From: a virus
DNA length: 38,181 bases
Virus record (IMG/VR): IMGVR_UViG_3300029309_000109
Location: 1-38,181 of that record
Strand: one strand, 5' to 3'
Below, piece after piece: positions 7,481 through 17,500 of the stretch; position 1 is the stretch's first letter, and each line of letters opens with the position of its first letter. The translations under genes were made by a program, and so were the position numbers. The notes under the pieces were generated by a model. It did no database searches. It saw only the letters and a program-made list of their open reading frames with translations, and was not told where the DNA came from.

Positions 7481-8064
7481 ATACCTGTCCTAAATGTGAG
7501 ATTAATTCTTTCTTCTGCACCAACGATGTCGGGTACAGCGTGAGTAGATTTCATCTGGCTATGCCCATCAAATATTAATACGTCGCCGTGTTCTAATAAA
7601 TATGTATCTTCAGCAACTACAAAGTTTTCTATTTTTGTTTCTATCTCGCTTGTATCTGTTTTCTTTTTTATTTCATTTTGATAATACCGCCAAGTAAATA
7701 CTCTTGGTGCTCCAAACGATATAGAAACAACTAAGTCATCTAGTGTGGGCACGGTGTCGCTGTGGTGGGGGATTCCTTTACCATCAACACCATAATACCC
7801 ACATAGACAAAACGAAAAATCAACTCGTAAATCATATTCACGCAATAACATATATTCAGTTAATGTTTTAATTCTAAAGATACGGTGGTTATCTGTCCAC
7901 AAGCGTCCTTTATATTCTTTACCTGCATAAGCAAAAGTATTTCCATAACCAACTGTTTTTCTACCTAAAACTTTATGACCGTTGAACTCACGTATGGTTG
8001 GCTCATCCCAATCAGTAATAACTGGGTTTTCGTTTTTAAAATATCCTTTTTTAAAATCTATCAT
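7477..8064 (-). CDS. alkB: AlkB-family 2-oxoglutarate/Fe(II) dioxygenase
   Basis: A 195-aa protein with the AlkB iron site HSD (His101, Asp103) and distal His175 in MKSTHAVP. The 2-oxoglutarate-binding RxNxTFR pattern is seen as RINLTFR, with Arg186 and Arg192. SISFGAPRVF and GDVLIFDG are also typical. AlkB removes alkyl groups from N1-methyladenine and N3-methylcytosine in DNA or RNA. In phages it can protect or repair genome bases. It is coupled by four-base overlaps to the primase gene upstream and the helicase downstream. A modified-base role linked to the nearby thymine genes is possible but not shown. Confidence 0.9.
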   Translation of the reverse strand: MIDFKKGYFKNENPVITDWDEPTIREFNGHKVLGRKTVGYGNTFAYAGKEYKGRLWTDNHRIFRIKTLTEYMLLREYDLRVDFSFCLCGYYGVDGKGIPHHSDTVPTLDDLVVSISFGAPRVFTWRYYQNEIKKKTDTSEIETKIENFVVAEDTYLLEHGDVLIFDGHSQMKSTHAVPDIVGAEERINLTFRTGI

Positions 8065-9584
8065 ATTTTTGTATCGTTAAACTCTGGTAAGTCGTGAGGC
8101 TCATTTTGAGTTTCGAATTCGTTAATATACCATACGTTTACGCCTTTGCCTTTTATATTGAAAAAATAAGGCTCTCCGTCAAGCTGTTTTAATTTAGATG
8201 TTAATCTATTTCTTTGATATTCTTTAAAATTATTTCTATGTAGATAATCCATTAAATCTGCTAATCTAAAATATGTTTTACCTTTGTTTGTCCAAGGCTT
8301 ATGTAATAATAATTCATCTCTTTCTCTAGCAGGTCTTTCAGTGCAGAAAGATTCTAATAACTCCATAAAATGCCCCTCAGTAGAACTTTCTTTAGGCACC
8401 TCTACTATCGTAATAACATCGAGTAGCTGTTGTATAATTTGTCTCCAGACGTTATCTTTTACCTTAGGTGGTATTTTATTTAGAGCGTCCATACATTTTC
8501 GTTGAAACCTATTTTGATTTAGTAAGTCATCTGTCTCTAATTCTAACCTACCTCCCTCTACATCTAAAAACCATATCGGAGGGTCACTGTCTTGTTTTGT
8601 AAGATTACTAAATAAAGGTGTGCCACCGTTAGCACCTATGCCATACTTTCTTGTTCTACATAATGGGCTATTACAATGACTAGCTATCGGTTGGTCATTA
8701 CATCTATAAAAATAATCTTTACGTTTTAATTGTTTTATTACTGTTAAAACTTCTTGTGCACCTAATGGTGGTTGCATATATTGTATGTTTATATCCTCTA
8801 TTCTTTTTTCCCAATCATCTGCAAACTTCTTTCGTAAGAACACACCCACATTAAACAACCCTGAATTACGTGTACCTTTAGGAAACCCCTGCACAACTAA
8901 ATGCTGAATACAAGGAGGGGCTTGGTCTAACCATTCGTGGTGTTCATTTAAAGGACTAGCTTCTAAAAGCTCTAATGTTTTTGAATTTATTTGTGTTTCT
9001 TCTATACGTTCAATAAACTCTGTTGGTGTAAGTGCTTGTCCCTCTACACCGTATGCATACCTTGTTGAGTTTTCACCACCGAAATAAGGCATATTTAAGG
9101 TGCTACCTCTGTCCCCTCTATCTAATAATAACTTTGTTTGTTTAGGAAATATCTCCGCTTGACCATACCCTATTGAAGCGGCAATCTGTCTAAGTTTTCT
9201 TTGTAACATAGATGCAGCAACAGCTTCTATCATAAATAAATATATATGTGCACCTCCACTTTTGCTTCTACATATTATTAAAGGTAATTTTTGTTTAGCT
9301 AACTTAATAGCTAATTGTTTTAAATCAAGTTGATATTCATCAACATCTATAGCCCCCCACACACATTCATTATTTTCATTTATAGGGACTATACCTAAAC
9401 TTTGTTGACCTGATAAATGTTTTGACCATAAGTCTATAACATCGTTGTCATCTAAATCTTTAGATATGGTAATATTTTTACCACTGGCTTTGCCGTCTTC
9501 TCTAGTTTCATTTGTAGAAGTAAACGTTCCGTATGCAGAACGCAGTCCTGCATACTTCTTAGCGAACGTTTCAGCTAACGACAT
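8061..9584 (-). CDS. Archaeo-eukaryotic primase (AEP) family DNA primase with PriCT-like region
   Basis: A 507-aa protein. AEP catalytic motifs are visible: WGAIDVDEY with metal ligands Asp80 and Asp82, CRSKSGGAHIYLF with His113, and AEIFPKQ with Glu144. Around residues 235-255, FPKGTRNSGLFNVGVFLRKK matches the PriCT-type linker seen after phage and plasmid AEP domains. A later Cys/His set (CNDQPIASHCNSPLCRTRKYG) probably binds zinc. No helicase domain is fused; separate helicases are encoded at 5984-7480 and 11493-12941. It probably makes primers for the family A polymerase. The ATGA overlap with alkB downstream supports joint expression. Confidence 0.85.
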   Translation of the reverse strand: MSLAETFAKKYAGLRSAYGTFTSTNETREDGKASGKNITISKDLDDNDVIDLWSKHLSGQQSLGIVPINENNECVWGAIDVDEYQLDLKQLAIKLAKQKLPLIICRSKSGGAHIYLFMIEAVAASMLQRKLRQIAASIGYGQAEIFPKQTKLLLDRGDRGSTLNMPYFGGENSTRYAYGVEGQALTPTEFIERIEETQINSKTLELLEASPLNEHHEWLDQAPPCIQHLVVQGFPKGTRNSGLFNVGVFLRKKFADDWEKRIEDINIQYMQPPLGAQEVLTVIKQLKRKDYFYRCNDQPIASHCNSPLCRTRKYGIGANGGTPLFSNLTKQDSDPPIWFLDVEGGRLELETDDLLNQNRFQRKCMDALNKIPPKVKDNVWRQIIQQLLDVITIVEVPKESSTEGHFMELLESFCTERPARERDELLLHKPWTNKGKTYFRLADLMDYLHRNNFKEYQRNRLTSKLKQLDGEPYFFNIKGKGVNVWYINEFETQNEPHDLPEFNDTKI

Positions 9585-9586
9585 AA

Positions 9587-10351
9587 CTACAATGTAACAG
9601 TGTCGTCTAGCTGTTCTTCTTTTACCTCAACCTCACCCGCTCTCGCTGCAGACATAAATGTTTTAGCAATCTGTGCATCTTCTATAGCAGTTTGACCCGC
9701 TTGACTTATGCTAAAACTATTCCATGTGCCTTTATCGTTAGATTGTGTTGTTGTAGTGAGCATGTAATTATACGCAAACATCGGTGCTTCTACATGCTTA
9801 CCTTCGGCGGTTTTTACCCTAGCCATTCTCATCATAGTTAACCATTTACGAGCTACACCTAATTGTGTAGAAGTAAATGCAAGAACTGCTTGTTGAGGCT
9901 CTGGCTCTAACACTAACACATAAAACTGTGCTGTTTCAACTATTTCGTTTCCTTCAGGTGTATAAAATCTCCTAGACTCAGGGTCTTTTTTACATTTATT
10001 AAGAATAGAAATATCGTGGTTAGCGTTGACTAAACCACCACCTTTTTCTCTAGGCACCCATTCTATATATTTTTTAGTATAAGCACATGGAACTATAGTA
10101 ATTCCTTTAACACCATCATAAACACTATTAGTAACAGTGTTATAAAGGTCTCCTGCACTTGCACCTTCTACATAGCTACCACCTGCTTTATTAAGCTGTG
10201 GCGACATGGGTTGTAAAACTCTGATAAAAGGTATTGCAAAATCCTCTACCGTAGTTTCTTCTAGACCAGTCCCTTCTGATAATAATGTATCATCAAAAGC
10301 GACTACGCTTGTTGTAGCTTTTTCAGCTACGTTTTTATCTTCATCAATCAT
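9587..10351 (-). CDS. Conserved phage early protein, candidate ssDNA-binding protein
   Basis: A 254-aa acidic protein. It has a disordered N-terminus, then DFAIPFIRVLQPMSPQ, a middle domain with ITIVPCAYTKKYIEWVPRE, a segment ALAFTSTQLGVARKWLTMM, and an acidic C-terminal tail (EVKEEQLDDTVTL). Acidic C-terminal tails are typical of phage single-strand-binding proteins, and related phage proteins are often annotated that way. I recognise the family only loosely and see no OB-fold signature by eye. The ribosome site AAAGGAG lies seven bases before the ATG. It sits between an early hypothetical gene and the primase. Confidence 0.5.
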   Translation of the reverse strand: MIDEDKNVAEKATTSVVAFDDTLLSEGTGLEETTVEDFAIPFIRVLQPMSPQLNKAGGSYVEGASAGDLYNTVTNSVYDGVKGITIVPCAYTKKYIEWVPREKGGGLVNANHDISILNKCKKDPESRRFYTPEGNEIVETAQFYVLVLEPEPQQAVLAFTSTQLGVARKWLTMMRMARVKTAEGKHVEAPMFAYNYMLTTTTQSNDKGTWNSFSISQAGQTAIEDAQIAKTFMSAARAGEVEVKEEQLDDTVTL

Positions 10352-10354
10352 GTT

Positions 10355-10927
10355 TTACTCCTTTTTGATGATAGCCTTAGTGCCTATATAGACACCGAAA
10401 GGCTCGGTTGGAACATCATTCCCTGTTGTTAATTGCTCTTTTACAAAAGCTTTTAAGGTAGAGGGATGAATACTCTGTTTTACCTCTGGAGATAGACCAC
10501 GAGATTTAAGTGCTAAAACAGTTTCATCTACTATAGCACTCTCACCACGAGCGAACTTTAAAGATACTTCGTTCTTTATAATACCCTCGTGTCCGTTATC
10601 TAATAACCATTGGTATGCCTGTTGCTGATTTGCTTTAGATATATGAGCACTATAGAACTCACTTATAGATATCTTTTCTCCAGAGGATAAAGTTATCTGC
10701 GAGAGTCCTGCTTCTGACATAGCGTCAGGTAGCTCCTGTTCTTGGCATAATCGCAACTCTTCTTTTTTAGCTTTTAAGTGTTCTTCAATACTTGCAACTT
10801 CATCTAATAGATTTAATTGCTTTTCAGCTAAACTAGAAACGGTGTTAAGTTCATTATCGGTAACATTGCTAGTCCATGAATCGGGTTTACTATTACCAAT
10901 AAGTTCTTCATATGTAGGTTTACTCAT
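10355..10927 (-). CDS. Conserved early phage protein, coiled-coil N-terminal half
   Basis: A 190-aa protein. Residues 30-75 are charged and heptad-like (LLDEVASIEEHLKAKKEELRL), suggesting a coiled coil. The remainder has a DNGHEGIIKNEVSLKFARGE segment and THE-type Lys/Ser-rich helices. There are no catalytic motifs. A strong ribosome site (AAAGGAG) precedes the ATG at 10927, and the start overlaps the previous gene's end. It lies in the early operon between a 108-aa protein and the candidate ssDNA-binding protein, so a replication-accessory or host-interaction role is plausible. Function unknown. Confidence 0.6.
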   Translation of the reverse strand: MSKPTYEELIGNSKPDSWTSNVTDNELNTVSSLAEKQLNLLDEVASIEEHLKAKKEELRLCQEQELPDAMSEAGLSQITLSSGEKISISEFYSAHISKANQQQAYQWLLDNGHEGIIKNEVSLKFARGESAIVDETVLALKSRGLSPEVKQSIHPSTLKAFVKEQLTTGNDVPTEPFGVYIGTKAIIKKE

Positions 10928-11246
10928 CTAATTCTCCTTTCTGATGTATGTCTATGTCTACAGGATAATACAAGCCTTCTTGTTTATCCCATTTTAATAT
11001 ACTATATTTACCTCGATTAAAAAATGCAGCTAATGAACACGCCACACCAATAGCGGCAGGGTCCCCTATCAACAATAAGTAATCACCTTCTTTATAATCT
11101 TGTAGAAGTCTTTTCATCCTACGCACCGAAGGTCCAGAGCTTAACATGATTTGTGCATTAGAAGGTAACAAAACTTCAAAATCGCCATACTGTCTAGCAC
11201 CTGCGATATTTCGTCCTGCTACTTCTTGAACAACATATACTGTCAT
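10920..11246 (-). CDS. First gene of the early operon, hypothetical
   Basis: A 108-aa protein with an N-terminal alpha/beta look (VYVVQEVAGRNI, YGDFEVLLPS) and a hydrophobic middle (YLLLIGDPAAIGVACSLAAFF) that could be a buried strand-helix unit rather than a membrane segment. It has no signal peptide. The ATG at 11246 has a very good ribosome site (AAAGGAG), and the divergent promoter region lies immediately upstream. It is therefore probably the first product of the leftward replication transcript. I do not recognise the family with certainty. Confidence 0.6.
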   Translation of the reverse strand: MTVYVVQEVAGRNIAGARQYGDFEVLLPSNAQIMLSSGPSVRRMKRLLQDYKEGDYLLLIGDPAAIGVACSLAAFFNRGKYSILKWDKQEGLYYPVDIDIHQKGELDE

Positions 11247-11492
11247 TTTTTCTCCTTTCTTATTTCTAGGCTTTTAATTTATAATAGAGTTTTACCAAAG
11301 TAAAGTTATTAGTATTATTATTTTTAAAAAAATTTAATTTTATAAAAAATTTTTATAAGAATTACTAATATCTTTAATAGAGTAATAGATTCTTTAATCA
11401 AAAGGTCTACTAAACGGACTATAAGATTATTATTTTGGTCTTTAAACTCTATTAGTTTTACTATATTATTATTACTAGAAATTAGAAAGTAA
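11247..11492. promoter_or_regulatory. Divergent AT-rich promoter region with mirrored elements
   Basis: This 246-bp non-coding gap lies between the leftward replication operon and the rightward helicase. Two arms carry the same elements facing outward. The minus strand from 11302 leftward reads TTTGGT, AAACTCTATTA and CTAGAAATAAGAAAG. The plus strand from 11433 rightward reads TTTGGT, AAACTCTATTA and CTAGAAATTAGAAAG, ending just before each start codon. A third TAATAGAGT copy lies near 11375. The minus arm also has the CTTTACTTTG box (11296-11305). The middle (about 11320-11360) is a near-pure A/T tract, as in phage origins. Divergent promoters are well supported by position; an origin is only a guess. 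Confidence 0.55.
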
Positions 11493-12941
11493 ATGAAAAT
11501 TAATTATAAGTTTAAAACTAAACCATATGAGCATCAACTAAAAGCTCTACAAAAATCGTGGAGAAAACACGAGTATGCTTATTTTATGGAAATGGGAACA
11601 GGTAAATCTAAAGTTCTTATTGATAATATAGCTCTGCTATATGATAAAGGAGCTATTAATTCTGCTATTGTAGTAGCACCTAAAGGCGTGTATAGAAACT
11701 GGTTAGAAAAAGAAATACCAATGCATATGCCAGACCATGTAGAGTATAAAATGGCTATATGGAATCCCGCACCTAACAAAAAACAAAAGAAAGATTTAGT
11801 CGAATTGTTTGAACCATGTTATGAACTTAAAATACTTATTGTAAATGTAGAAGCTTTTAGCACTAAAAAAGGTTTTACTTTTGTAGAAAAATTTATACTT
11901 AGTTCCAATGCACTTATAGCTGTAGATGAATCTACTACCATAAAAAATCCAAAAGCACAAAGAACAAAAAATTTAATTAAGTTAGCAATTAATACAAAAT
12001 ATAGAAGAATACTAACAGGCTTTCCTGTTACAAGGTCGCCCTTAGATTTATATAGTCAATGTGCTTTTTTAAATACACATTTGTTAGGCTACGGCTCTTA
12101 TTATTCTTTTCAAAACAGATATGCACAAGTTATGAATAGGCAATTAGGAACTCATAGTTTTAGACAAGTAGTAGGATATCAAAACTTAGATGAACTTACA
12201 TCGTCATTAGACAACTTTTCTTTTAGAGTATTGAAAAAAGAATGTTTAGATTTACCTGATAAAATTTATACTACTAGGGAAGTAGAACTTACTACTGAAC
12301 AAAAGAAAGTATATAAAGAACTAACTAAATATGCAGTAGCAGAATTAGAATCTAATGAGATAGTTAGCGTTACATCTATTCTTACGCAAATATTAAGATT
12401 ACATCAAGTTGTTTGTGGTTTTGTGAAACACGACCAAGGAGACGAAGTAGAAATAAAAAACAATAGGTTAGATGAATTAATAAATGTTTTACAAGAAGTT
12501 CAAGGTAAAACTATTATATGGGCTAATTATCAATACGATATAAAAAGAATATTAAAAACATTACAAGGTATAACAGGAACAGATAGTGTAGCAACCTATT
12601 ATGGTGAAACACCTGATGAAGAACGACAAGAAATTATACGCAGGTTTCAAAATCCTAATTCACAACTACAATATCTTATTAGTAATACTCAAACAGGCGG
12701 CTATGGTATTACATTAACAGAAGCTAAAAATGTAATTTATTATAGTAATAATTACGACCTAGAAAAACGACTACAATCTGAAGACCGTGCTCATCGTATA
12801 GGACAAACTAATAAAGTAACTTATATTGATTTAGTTGCTAAAGGAACTGTAGATGAAAAAATCGTAAAAGCACTTAGAAATAAACTCGACCTAGCACAAG
12901 AAGTATTAGGCGACGAAAAATGGAAAGATTGGATTAATTAA
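11493..12941 (+). CDS. SNF2-like superfamily 2 helicase
   Basis: A 482-aa SF2 helicase and the only clear plus-strand gene. Motif I is MEMGTGKSK and Ia is VVAPKGVYRNW. Motif II is VDEST, a variant of DEAH. Motif III is ILTGFPVTRSPLDLYSQ. The C-terminal lobe has TIIWANYQYDIKRIL, ISNTQTGGYGITLTEA (V) and SEDRAHRIGQTNKVTYIDL (VI, HRIGQ being the SNF2 hallmark). The family remodels protein-DNA complexes or anneals/unwinds DNA, and phage versions are common in replication modules. It is driven from the divergent promoter region; its ribosome site is weak (AGAAAG). The final TAA shares a TTAA palindrome with the convergent late gene's stop, leaving no room for a terminator. Confidence 0.92.
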   Translation: MKINYKFKTKPYEHQLKALQKSWRKHEYAYFMEMGTGKSKVLIDNIALLYDKGAINSAIVVAPKGVYRNWLEKEIPMHMPDHVEYKMAIWNPAPNKKQKKDLVELFEPCYELKILIVNVEAFSTKKGFTFVEKFILSSNALIAVDESTTIKNPKAQRTKNLIKLAINTKYRRILTGFPVTRSPLDLYSQCAFLNTHLLGYGSYYSFQNRYAQVMNRQLGTHSFRQVVGYQNLDELTSSLDNFSFRVLKKECLDLPDKIYTTREVELTTEQKKVYKELTKYAVAELESNEIVSVTSILTQILRLHQVVCGFVKHDQGDEVEIKNNRLDELINVLQEVQGKTIIWANYQYDIKRILKTLQGITGTDSVATYYGETPDEERQEIIRRFQNPNSQLQYLISNTQTGGYGITLTEAKNVIYYSNNYDLEKRLQSEDRAHRIGQTNKVTYIDLVAKGTVDEKIVKALRNKLDLAQEVLGDEKWKDWIN

Positions 12942-13630
12942 CCGTATCTTTGTTTCATTAACTCGTTTAAAGAACCACCAACAGCCATTTTTTCTATTTG
13001 TTCAATATCGCCACCTAGATTATACTCTGGCATCATTGAACCTCCCCCCGCCATATCTTTAACAGTTTTACCAGTGATTTTTTCAACAACATTTTTATCT
13101 TTTTTAGCAAGAGCTTTAAGACCAGGATTTAGATTATCCATAGATATTTCATTTCCATCAGCGTAACCCATAATATCACCACCGTCTGCGTACATAGGCA
13201 TAGGACCACCTAAGTTCATATTTCTAGGTGCACTACCGCCTATAGCATTCATAATAATTCCTTTTGCTGATTCTAATATTTGTAAAGCAGTTTCTGGATT
13301 ACCTTGTGACCTTTTAACTACTGCATCTGCTAACATTTGTGCATCTTGCCCCGTATCAATAACTTGTTCTTGTTGTAACATTTCAGGTGCTTGGTCTTGC
13401 ATTAATTCACCTGCTTGTCCAGGAAAAGACTCTGGATTAGTTGGACTTCCTATAGGACCACTCTCTATACCCATACCTGCTAACATTTCTCTTGGCACAG
13501 GTGTTTGATTACCTCGCTCTCTAGCTTGTCCAGGATATGATTCAGGGTTGTTGGGTCCTCCTATAGGTCCACTTTCTACACCCATATTTCTTAGCTCATC
13601 TAATTTACTCATTATACCTTTCATAATCAT
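12938..13630 (-). CDS. Late virion-associated protein with duplicated 21-aa motif
   Basis: A 230-aa protein, last gene of the late block. An N-terminal unit beginning MGVESGPIGGPNNPESYPGQ (about residues 16-36) recurs almost exactly as MGIESGPIGSPTNPESFPGQ about 36 residues later. The second half has glycine-rich patches (MYADGGDIMGYADG, MAGGGSMMPEYNLGGD) like those of other proteins in this block. The start ATG at 13630 has AGGAG seven bases upstream. This style of low-complexity Gly/Pro protein in late operons of marine phages is usually structural or ejected. Function not recognised. Confidence 0.6.
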   Translation of the reverse strand: MIMKGIMSKLDELRNMGVESGPIGGPNNPESYPGQARERGNQTPVPREMLAGMGIESGPIGSPTNPESFPGQAGELMQDQAPEMLQQEQVIDTGQDAQMLADAVVKRSQGNPETALQILESAKGIIMNAIGGSAPRNMNLGGPMPMYADGGDIMGYADGNEISMDNLNPGLKALAKKDKNVVEKITGKTVKDMAGGGSMMPEYNLGGDIEQIEKMAVGGSLNELMKQRYG

Positions 13631-13633
13631 AGT

Positions 13634-14554
13634 TTATCTCCTTGGCTTAAAAGCGTTTTGGAATATTCTTGTAGTCATTGTATCACCTTGTTGGCTTTGC
13701 GGCAACCTCATGATTCCTGCATTTAAAGGTCCCCCAAATTTCATACCACCTAACCTTAATCTGTCATCAGGTGGCGGTATTTTAGGTGGTTCATCAGGAG
13801 GAACTTGTGGTGGTTTAATTATTATGGGTCTGTTTATAGGAGCCGTAACAAATCCAGGAGCTTGACCGAATATTCTTGTGCTGACTCCAGGAGAAAGTCG
13901 AATACTTGGAGCACCGCTACTAAAGTCAGTTGGTGGTCTATACATACCTCTAGTAGTAGGTGTAGAAACATCTACAGGAGGAGTCGGTGGTTCATATGGC
14001 GGTGTGTATGGCGGCTCATTTGGCGGTGTAACTGGCGGTGTAAATGGCGGCTCTATTGGTCCATCTCCAGGAGGTCTTGGAGGTCTAAATGGTGGTTCAT
14101 CTATAGGTGGTCTAAATGGTGGTCTAAATGGGGGTTCGTCTATAGGTGGAACAAACGGTGGTCTATCTATGGGCGGAGGTCCATCTATAGGTGGGACAAA
14201 TGGTGGAAAATCATCTATAGGTGGGACAAATGGTGGTTCATCATCAAATATTGGTGGTCTAAATGGAGGTATGTTATCATCAAAAATACCGTCATAGATA
14301 TTATCTATAGGCGGAACGAAAATTTGGTCTTGAAAATCGTCTGGCGGCATACTAGGGGGTTGTATGTTAAAGATGTCTTCAAAAGTATTACCACCAGACA
14401 TAAAATTGTTTTCTATATCGGTAACTTCATTATTAATAAAATCTGCAACATCAGCTTCGTATTGGTCTGTTGCACCCATACGAGATAAATTAGCATCACG
14501 TCTTGCGTTAGCTAATGATAATATTCCGTCTCTGCCTATATCATCGTAAATCAT
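13634..14554 (-). CDS. Proline-rich late protein with PPF-x-PPID repeats
   Basis: A 306-aa protein. An ordinary N-terminal 60 residues is followed by about 130 residues (70-200) dominated by imperfect repeats such as PPFVPPIDE, PPFRPPF and PPYTPPYEPP. A C-terminal region has LRLGGMKFGGPLN and IFQNAFKPRR. The DNA of the repeat zone (about 13980-14320) is itself repetitive. Long proline runs would make translation depend on EF-P. The protein is likely extended and may link or line other virion parts. The start overlaps the upstream stop as TAATG. No known family recognised. Confidence 0.6.
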   Translation of the reverse strand: MIYDDIGRDGILSLANARRDANLSRMGATDQYEADVADFINNEVTDIENNFMSGGNTFEDIFNIQPPSMPPDDFQDQIFVPPIDNIYDGIFDDNIPPFRPPIFDDEPPFVPPIDDFPPFVPPIDGPPPIDRPPFVPPIDEPPFRPPFRPPIDEPPFRPPRPPGDGPIEPPFTPPVTPPNEPPYTPPYEPPTPPVDVSTPTTRGMYRPPTDFSSGAPSIRLSPGVSTRIFGQAPGFVTAPINRPIIIKPPQVPPDEPPKIPPPDDRLRLGGMKFGGPLNAGIMRLPQSQQGDTMTTRIFQNAFKPRR

Positions 14555-17500
14555 TAATAGATACCCCCTGAAATAACTCTATCTATAATTTTATTATCTT
14601 GTATCATAGGAAAATCTACTTCTTCTCTATCTTCTGGAATTTGTAAAGCTCGTTCATATTCGTTATATAATTCATCTTCGCTACCTAAATCTTGATATAT
14701 AACTATACCATAAGAAGACATAATATTAGTAAGTTGGTCATAACTTATTTTACCCTCGTAATATTTTCTATAAGCATCTGCATATTTCTTGTCTAAAACC
14801 ATATAACCTAAATGTGTTCTTGACCTCATACTTTGATTATTTAGGAGAGCGTTCACCCTTCTACCTACAATACTTAAAGGAGCTATCAACATTCTTTGTA
14901 AAAATCTTGCATCTTCTACGTTAGCTCCTTGTTTATACTCATTACCCATAACAGCTCTTTGTACTAGGGGAGTAGGTGCCTGACCTGCCTCTTTTAACAT
15001 CATCTCATTTAATAGTTTCAAATTTTTAACATATTCATCTGCTTCTTTACCTAATAAAGGTTTTATAAAATTATCAAAAGTTAATTGTGGACCGACCATG
15101 TTTTCAGGTCCAAATCCCTTATATAAAAGGTCATCTAATGCAAAAGGGTCGTAAGAATATTGTGCTCCTCTCCTGCCAGTGGGTTTGAGTATTTGTTGTA
15201 ATATATATCTTTTAGTAACATCTGCCATACCCTCTTGTAAAACTGGATTTCTTTTTACTATATCTGAAAAAAACTGTATATCGTTTAATAAAATACCAGA
15301 CTCTTTTTGTGTTCTACCCGCAGATAATATATTTTCTACAATATTAAACATTCTTTCGTCAGGTCTACCTAAATTTGACACACCGAAACGGTTTGTTAAA
15401 AACAATAAATCATCATTCATTCTTTCTAACGGCGTTATAACTTCGTCAATAAATCTTTTAGGTCGAAAAATCGGCACGTCATCGCCATATATAGCTCTTA
15501 AAGTGCCTTTATTTTCTCTAGCAAACTGTCTAAAAGCTGTAGCTCTTTGTAATGAACTTTTAGATGTATCCTCTAAAAGTTCCGCTTCTAAATACCTTGC
15601 TACTCCTAATTGTATTTGTCTTAATTCATCGCCGTTTTCAGCTTTCAATATTCGTAATAAAGGCTCTAATCTAGTATTACTGCTAGCGTTTTTAGAGTTT
15701 GTACTTAAAATATATCTAGCAACATCTTCAGGATTTTTCTTCAAAAGTTCTCTTATGATTTGAGAGTAAGAATCTTTTATAGCCCCTTTTTGTGTTGTCC
15801 ATGCTGTTCTTAAATCTTCACCAAAACCTGATTCTGCTCTTCTACGCATCACTGCTTTCGGTGTAGGGTTAATACCTTCTTTAGTTAATTGTTGTCTAAC
15901 AGCACTATTAATTAACTCGTCTATTTGTCTTTCAAACCCACGCTCTAAATCTCTCGCTAATCTTGAAGCTTTTGGATATTTATCAGCATATCTACTTGCA
16001 AAATCATTTAACGTAACTCTAGCGTCATGTAATTCTCTTAAATTAAAACCTAATTCGTCAGGTCCTGCAAATTTACCTGCTTTATTTTTTGCGGTTAATC
16101 TTCTTAATGTTTCACCGCCATTAGTTCCTAACAATTCATTTAGAACTGCTTTTGCGTCTTTATCACCAAAAGCTTGAAAAAGATTTTCAGATTTTTTACG
16201 TGTTGAATTAATCCATGTTTGTGTGGGTCTTTTTAAATATCCAGCACCAGTTACTAAATCTTGGTATAGTGGATTTGCTAAAGCTTGCTCCATTAAATCA
16301 TTTGCATTAGTCATATATGTATTACGCATTTGATTTAGTCGACTAGTTGTCCTTTGAAACATGGGAGAAGAAGCATTAGGGTCTATTACATCTTTCATTA
16401 AAGCATTACCAGCACTATCTACGGTACCTCCTTGGGGTAAAGCTCCACGTACCTCAGTAATCATATCTTCCATATCTCTTACAATTTTGTCATAATTTTC
16501 TTGTGCCAGTCCACTTAAACCTTTAGATAAATCTGCTGCTGTTACATCTGATGTTGACCCAGCAACTTTAGTAATTAAGTTATTTATAACTTCGTCATTA
16601 CCTAGTTTTATTTGTATAAAAGCTTCACGTAACTTCGGGTCATCAGCGTATTTTAAAAACATAGTTTCTAAATCAGCAGCTTCTATTGTTTGTGTTTGAC
16701 CTGATAATGTTGGGTTGTATTTTTTTAAATCAACTCCCATACGTCTAGCTAATTCTTCAATTTGTCTATTAAGTTCTGCAACACCTTCTACACCATAATT
16801 TATCCCACCCGCAGGTCCACCTATTTCATCTGCTCTAGCTGCTATATACAAATCATCTATTTGTTCGTAAAAAGTATCAGGTACGTCTTTTCCTGTTATC
16901 ATGCCCCAAACTTTTGGTATAACTTGTGCACCTGTGCTAATTAATGCGGTGCCACCAAAACTTAGGGCACCAATCATTCCTGACTCTTTAAAAATATCAT
17001 CAAAATCTCTATCATGTGAGCCTAAAGCCACTCCTAAAGTCATACGTAGAAAATCACCACCTGCAGCACCTGCACCCGATAAAGCAGAAAGTCCTAATAT
17101 TTTTTTACCTTTAGAACGTAAAGTAGGTCCAGACATTCTTAAAGGTCCACCTTTTCTTGTAGCATATATAACTAATCCTGCATCTAATGCTAGTGCGGGG
17201 AATTCTTGTAGCAAAAAATTATACGTATCCTCACTTGTAATAAGTGGACTATTGATTACTTGCCAATCGGCTTCTGGGTTTGGTTTAATAGCTATACCGT
17301 CAGCAGGATTACTAGGATTCATATACATAAATTCAGCCCCTTCCATACCATATTTTTTAGCTAAATGTTCATAATCAGCTGTAGTCATATTACGTGGATT
17401 TAAAGCTCTATCAAAAGCAAAACGTCGACCTGCTTCTAAATCACTGAACTTGTATTCTGCTTGTTTAGTTGCATCAAAACCTAAAGCTGCAAGACGTTGA

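Noticed and set aside
13980-14320. CRISPR-like repeats
   Set aside because: The short repeats are in-frame proline codons without unique spacers.
13805-14488. Plus-strand 227-aa and 139-aa frames opposite the proline-rich gene
   Set aside because: They are the antisense of the repetitive proline-rich codons (low-complexity Trp/Arg/Ser or Gly products), lack ribosome sites and oppose a well-formed gene.
15179-15763. 194-aa plus-strand frame inside the 1149-aa gene
   Set aside because: No ribosome site, composition of a reverse-strand shadow, and isolated among minus-strand genes.
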